Below, in pieces: positions 60,499-64,000 of a stretch of 64,000 bases of DNA. Location of the stretch: contig VXAY01002192.1 in NCBI GenBank assembly GCA_013399855.1, forward strand, positions 1 to 64,000, read 5' to 3'. Within the stretch, counting starts at the first letter, position 1. The number at the start of each line of letters is the position of its first letter. The notes under the pieces are model-generated. The model worked only from the letters and a program-made list of their open reading frames with translations, did not search any database and had not been told where the DNA came from. Origin of the DNA: Oxyruncus cristatus. Lineage: Eukaryota; Chordata; Aves; Passeriformes; Cotingidae. Made by a program: the position numbers and the translations under genes.

Positions 60499-63031
60499 TA
60501 GATTTGAAAATATTTAGTGTTGCTGCTTAGCACTCTTTCTCAGAAGTGAGAGACAATAAAATATTTCATTCTTCTTTTAGAAAACAGATGTATATATTTA
60601 ATTCTGCATTTTCTCTACCACGGTTGACAATTTTACCATCCATAGTTCTACAAAACTGTAAGCATTTTGTTCCTGTTTAAAGAACTTCTTGTTATCTTTG
60701 CCCTATTACCCATAGATTTTCAAGTGACTGCTTTAGTTTTCTTTATCAGTTCTCTCCATTATCTAATACTGAATTTATTCATTGCTATCAGGCTCCATAC
60801 TTTTCCCATTATTTTTTCATCATGGACTTCACCTCCCTTTTAGCCAGGATTGGTTTTTAACTGAAGAAAATACTTTTTGACAGTGCAAAACTCTATTTCT
60901 TTAGGTATCTAACACAACTTCTAAAAACTTCCCTCACCTATCAGCTGTACTTTTTTCTTAAGTTTTTTTCCTGCTCAGTTTTGGTGCTAGTAGTTTTCCT
61001 TTTGGAGTGTCCATTTTATAATTAAGGAATAAGTACTCTGGAACTAAAGCATGTGGATAAAGTCTGAATCCCTCCAGATTCCATATGACACAAATTCCGA
61101 GAAATTACTAAATTAGTGACAGATTTTAAAAGTACTGAAAGTGGACCCATGGGAATGTCTGTTGTTACAGTCTGGGCCACAGAATCTTATAGAGAAACAA
61201 AGCAGGAGACTGTAACTCATTAAAAATGGCAGCCATGAGGTCAAAGCCTTAAACCAAGCTGAAATCAAGCAGAGAAGTATGCAAACACACTCACATTGCA
61301 TCACAGAGCTGCTACTACATCATCAAATCACTGTCTCAAAAGGATGACAAATGATGACAAAACCGTAAAGGTATAATCACATTGCTCTGCTTCAAACTAC
61401 ATCAGGTATAAACCCTTCATGATTGCCTAAATTTACTCTATCTCTGTCAGTAACCGTGTAATTCTACAATATCCAGAGGTGTTTTAGCAGCCATCAAATC
61501 GGGCAGGTGAAAACTAAAATAAAAATAATGAGTTCATGTTCACATTTTGAAAATTCAATAATTTTTTTCTTTGATTTTTTTCTCTGCTGAAGTACTTTGT
61601 CCATGAGTATAGTTCGAAAAGGATAAGGAAAAGACAATCAGGTTCCCTTTTTTGTTTTTCCTTTTCAAAATTCGAGTGAGCCTCAGTTTAGGCTATAGCC
61701 TTACCCTCAAAGGGACTAGAATTTATGGTTGTTCTGTTGAAACAGTGCTAGTGCTGATTCAGAAGGCTTGTTAAGTACATAATATAGAACAATCTTGGGA
61801 ACCTTATAGCATTTAAAGAACCCATGACACAAGAAGTGGCCATGTATCCAAAGCTCATCAATAAAAGATTCATGTCCTGGTTTCCAATTTTCCTTAAGGA
61901 ACTTAAAAAAATTAAAAAGTCTATTGACCATGTTATTTAATGGTGTTAGCTGGCAAGAAGTAGTTGTTATTTCTTCTTGCTACTGAATTTAAAAGTGATT
62001 AATATGTATAAACATTATTTTTTTTAATTTACAAATAATTAGCAATATTTATTGCTGGTTTTGTCTGATTATATGCATTTCTGTTTCTGGTGGCATTATC
62101 AGCAGCTTCCTCGAGGATAACAGCCCCACTATGCTAATGAAGTGGCAGAACAGAAGACAGTTCCCAGCTATTAAGAAGAGTTCAGCTCCACTGCGCTTTG
62201 GGTCAGAGACAAGTAAAAGGACTACAGCAAAGGTAATGAAGACCTGGAAACAAAACCTATTGAAAGCATGGCCATAAATGTCACAGACCAGGATCTTTTT
62301 AAAAAACAGTGCCACAATTGTAGACAGTGAACCCTACAGTTGACTTGGTTTGAAAATGTGGTCCCTGTATTGATAATCAATATGTTCCATTGTGACCGAG
62401 CAGACATATAAATGGATGCTTTCAGCTTAGATTGGATTAAAGGAGGCTGTGGTAGTCAGTGGGCTGTGTGGTGAATGCTGCTTCTTTTCTAATTGAGCCA
62501 CTTGCTTTTGAAAGAGTCAAAGATGTCCCTGGTGGACATAACATGGGGTGTGCTAGATGGATAAGGTTAAAAAAAAGGAGCCTAGAGGAGTTCAAGGCAC
62601 TGTTTATTACTTTGAACATTTCTGAATAAAGGGAGGGTTAGCTTTTCAGTGAGGAGAATGCAGCAGTTTCACTCCTGACTGTACTGATTTGTAAGGGTGT
62701 CTCTCCCCTTAATCTTATTCTTTTTTTCTTTAATCTGTATGTTTTATAAACCTTATCTTTCCTCTAACCTTACCTTTTGAGTTAATCCCTAGTGTCCTAC
62801 GCCACTATGCCCATCTAGGTCTATTCAGTTTTAAAAAGACACTCAGTGTTTCCAGTAGCACCACAGGGATCAGGAATGAGCAACGTCCATCCTAAGGTCT
62901 CTCCCTTGCCTCTTCAAAAAGCCTCTGTTCTGTATCCACAAGCAAAAGGGTCATTATTGACACATGTTAAGTCTCTTGTGTTTCCTGAAAATTGAGATGA
63001 AAGAGATAGAGACACAGAGAGAGAGAGGAAC
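60499..63031. other. Unique A/T-rich DNA, no gene seen
   Basis: No gene or mobile element recognised. The minus frame 62049-62315 (opening at GTG) encodes two hydrophobic stretches and was looked at as a possible membrane-protein exon, but shows no family signature. Confidence 0.55.
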
Positions 63032-63171
63032 GAAAAGAGAAAAGAAAGAGAAAGAGGAGAAAGAGAAAGAGAAAGAGAAAGAGAAAGAGAAAGAGAAAGA
63101 GAAAGAGAAAGAGAAAGAGAAAGAGAAAGAGAAAGAGAAAGAGAAAGAGAGAGGGAGGAAGGAAGGAGAAA
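63032..63171 (+). repeat. 140-bp uninterrupted purine tract with (GAGAAA)15.7
   Basis: No C or T for 140 bases. The core at 63057-63150 is a perfect hexamer array of GAGAAA (94 bases, almost 16 units), flanked by irregular GA and GGAA units. Perfect identity means it is young or mutating fast by slippage, so it is likely length-polymorphic. Long mirror-symmetric purine runs can form triplex (H-)DNA. The open frames across it, rich in K/E on one strand and S/L or S/F on the other, are artefacts. Confidence 0.97.
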
Positions 63172-64000
63172 CAAAATTTCTCATAAGTGAAAAGAGAAAT
63201 TCAATTCAAATACAGGTGCAAGTTAACAGCAATATTGGAAAAGCTGGATATGAGCAAAACACTGGAGGTTAAGGCTTCCCGGGCTCAGGATATGAAAGGC
63301 ACTGCTTATATTTTTTTAACTACCTGTTAAATAACCAGGGCCTATAGCTACACTCTCATTGAAAATAAATGTGGGAAGTAGGCAAAAGTTTCATGAAATG
63401 TCACAATAATCTGAGAATGACAGACAAAGAAGTTTTGTGCAAACCAGAATCAAACAGGCTCTTAGTTCAAGACTGTAACTGTGCTAGGATTTTGTCCAGT
63501 AAATAAGGGAATAGGCAAATCATGATCACAGAGACCTTTCATAAACAAATTGAGGAGGGGAACGTTCTCCCCTCCTCATGTCTTTTTCTTAAGTTTCAAA
63601 AATAAAGACTTTTCAAATCCAAATAGCAGAGTGGATCCTCAGGGCTGCAGATAGTCTGAAACTTTGTTCCGGGCTACAATCTTCTCATGAAGTTCTTTCA
63701 AAGAAGTTTTCCCCAAAAAATGCTACTATTAAAGGACAAGATGTTCCTAAGCATAGCCACTTTTGTTTATACTAGATTCACACAGAAGCCAGGAGGTTTT
63801 GCTTCTGGGCCTGTAACACACAGCTATAATGTTGTTTTTTTCTACTTGTATATGGAAGGACTTCTAGTGTCTTTGACACCACTACAAAATAATGACAGCA
63901 GAATAAGGTAAATCAAGAGTCAGAAACATGAATTTGGTAGGAAATCTTGTTTAACTGATTGCAATTTTGTTAATATCATAGTAGTCTTGGTTTTCTTCTA
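63172..64000. other. Unique DNA, no gene seen
   Basis: No gene recognised up to the window end. It contains the inverted repeat at 63551-63578. Confidence 0.6.
63551..63578. repeat. Perfect 11-bp G/C-rich inverted repeat, 6-base loop
   Basis: TGAGGAGGGGA at 63551-63561 pairs with TCCCCTCCTCA at 63568-63578, loop ACGTTC. It is the most G/C-rich stem seen in this desert. T-rich DNA follows, but in a bird genome this is not a bacterial-type terminator. Confidence 0.9.

Noticed and set aside
62049..62315. Minus frame with two hydrophobic stretches, considered as a membrane-protein exon
   Set aside because: It starts at GTG, has no clear acceptor/donor pair and no signature I recognise.
62914..63272. 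Overlapping frames of 76-102 codons rich in Lys/Glu, Ser/Leu or Ser/Phe
   Set aside because: They are readings of the (GAGAAA)n purine tract and its complement. A hexamer repeat free of stop codons keeps frames open without meaning.
63551..63600. Hairpin followed by T-rich DNA, like an intrinsic terminator
   Set aside because: The window is vertebrate nuclear DNA. Such terminators do not operate there, and no gene ends here.
1..64000. CRISPR array, prophage, operon or other prokaryotic system
   Set aside because: No regularly spaced identical repeats, no dense open frames, no ribosome-binding sites; the repeats are avian CR1 and SINE.

Overview
This is a 64 kb stretch of bird nuclear DNA, and almost certainly songbird (passerine) DNA. 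Two things show this. First, at least ten fragments of the CR1 LINE are present, several ending in the octamer-type CR1 3' tail (ATTCTATG-like). Second, positions 2374-2510 hold a minus-strand SINE with a tRNA-Ile head and a CR1-type tail, the layout of the zebra finch family TguSINE1. Base composition is A/T-rich throughout, with no CpG island and no bacterial-style gene packing.

I find no protein-coding gene, exon, rRNA, functional tRNA or CRISPR array. The longest open frames are about 110-140 codons. They lie on both strands, often start at non-ATG codons or in low-complexity DNA, and match no family I recognise. The frames that do carry recognisable protein are decayed retroelements: CR1 reverse transcriptase at 5800-6425 (its catalytic FADD box now reads F-stop-DD), CR1 C-termini at 3808-4014 and 45879-46145, a much older CR1 reverse transcriptase relic at 31055-31915, and a frameshifted Ty3/gypsy-type pol 3' end (integrase C-terminal region) at about 57360-57765. 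The best description is an intergenic or long-intronic gene desert.

Layout: 0-7.3 kb is the most repeat-dense part (CR1 tail, SINE, CR1 with a junction duplication, an LTR-like insertion flanked by 8-bp direct repeats, CR1 RT, CR1 3' end). From 7.3 to 31 kb there is mostly unique sequence, with a single short CR1 end at 14.66 kb, an A/C-rich tract, a 37-bp-period duplication, a G/C-richer block at 18.3-18.8 kb and a pyrimidine-biased block at 28.1-28.6 kb. The ancient CR1 lies at 31-32 kb and another CR1 piece at 37.7-38.0 kb. From 38.0 to 45.9 kb is the longest stretch after 31 kb with no recognised mobile element. From 45.9 to 51.3 kb there are three CR1 ends and a cluster of structure-prone DNA: an A/T 20-mer pair, a 42-bp purine-pyrimidine alternating run, a perfect 18-bp hairpin with a heptamer triplet, and a 24-bp tandem pair. 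From 51.3 to 64 kb there are the Ty3/gypsy relic, a palindromic 24-bp tandem pair at 60.45 kb and a 140-bp uninterrupted purine tract built on (GAGAAA)n at 63.0-63.2 kb.

There are no genes here to work together. If the window has a function it would be as non-coding regulatory DNA, which needs cross-species alignment to see. I found no convincing new biological system. The most unusual items are the Ty3/gypsy relic in a bird, the perfect hairpin at 49923-49964 and the tandem palindromes at 60451-60498.
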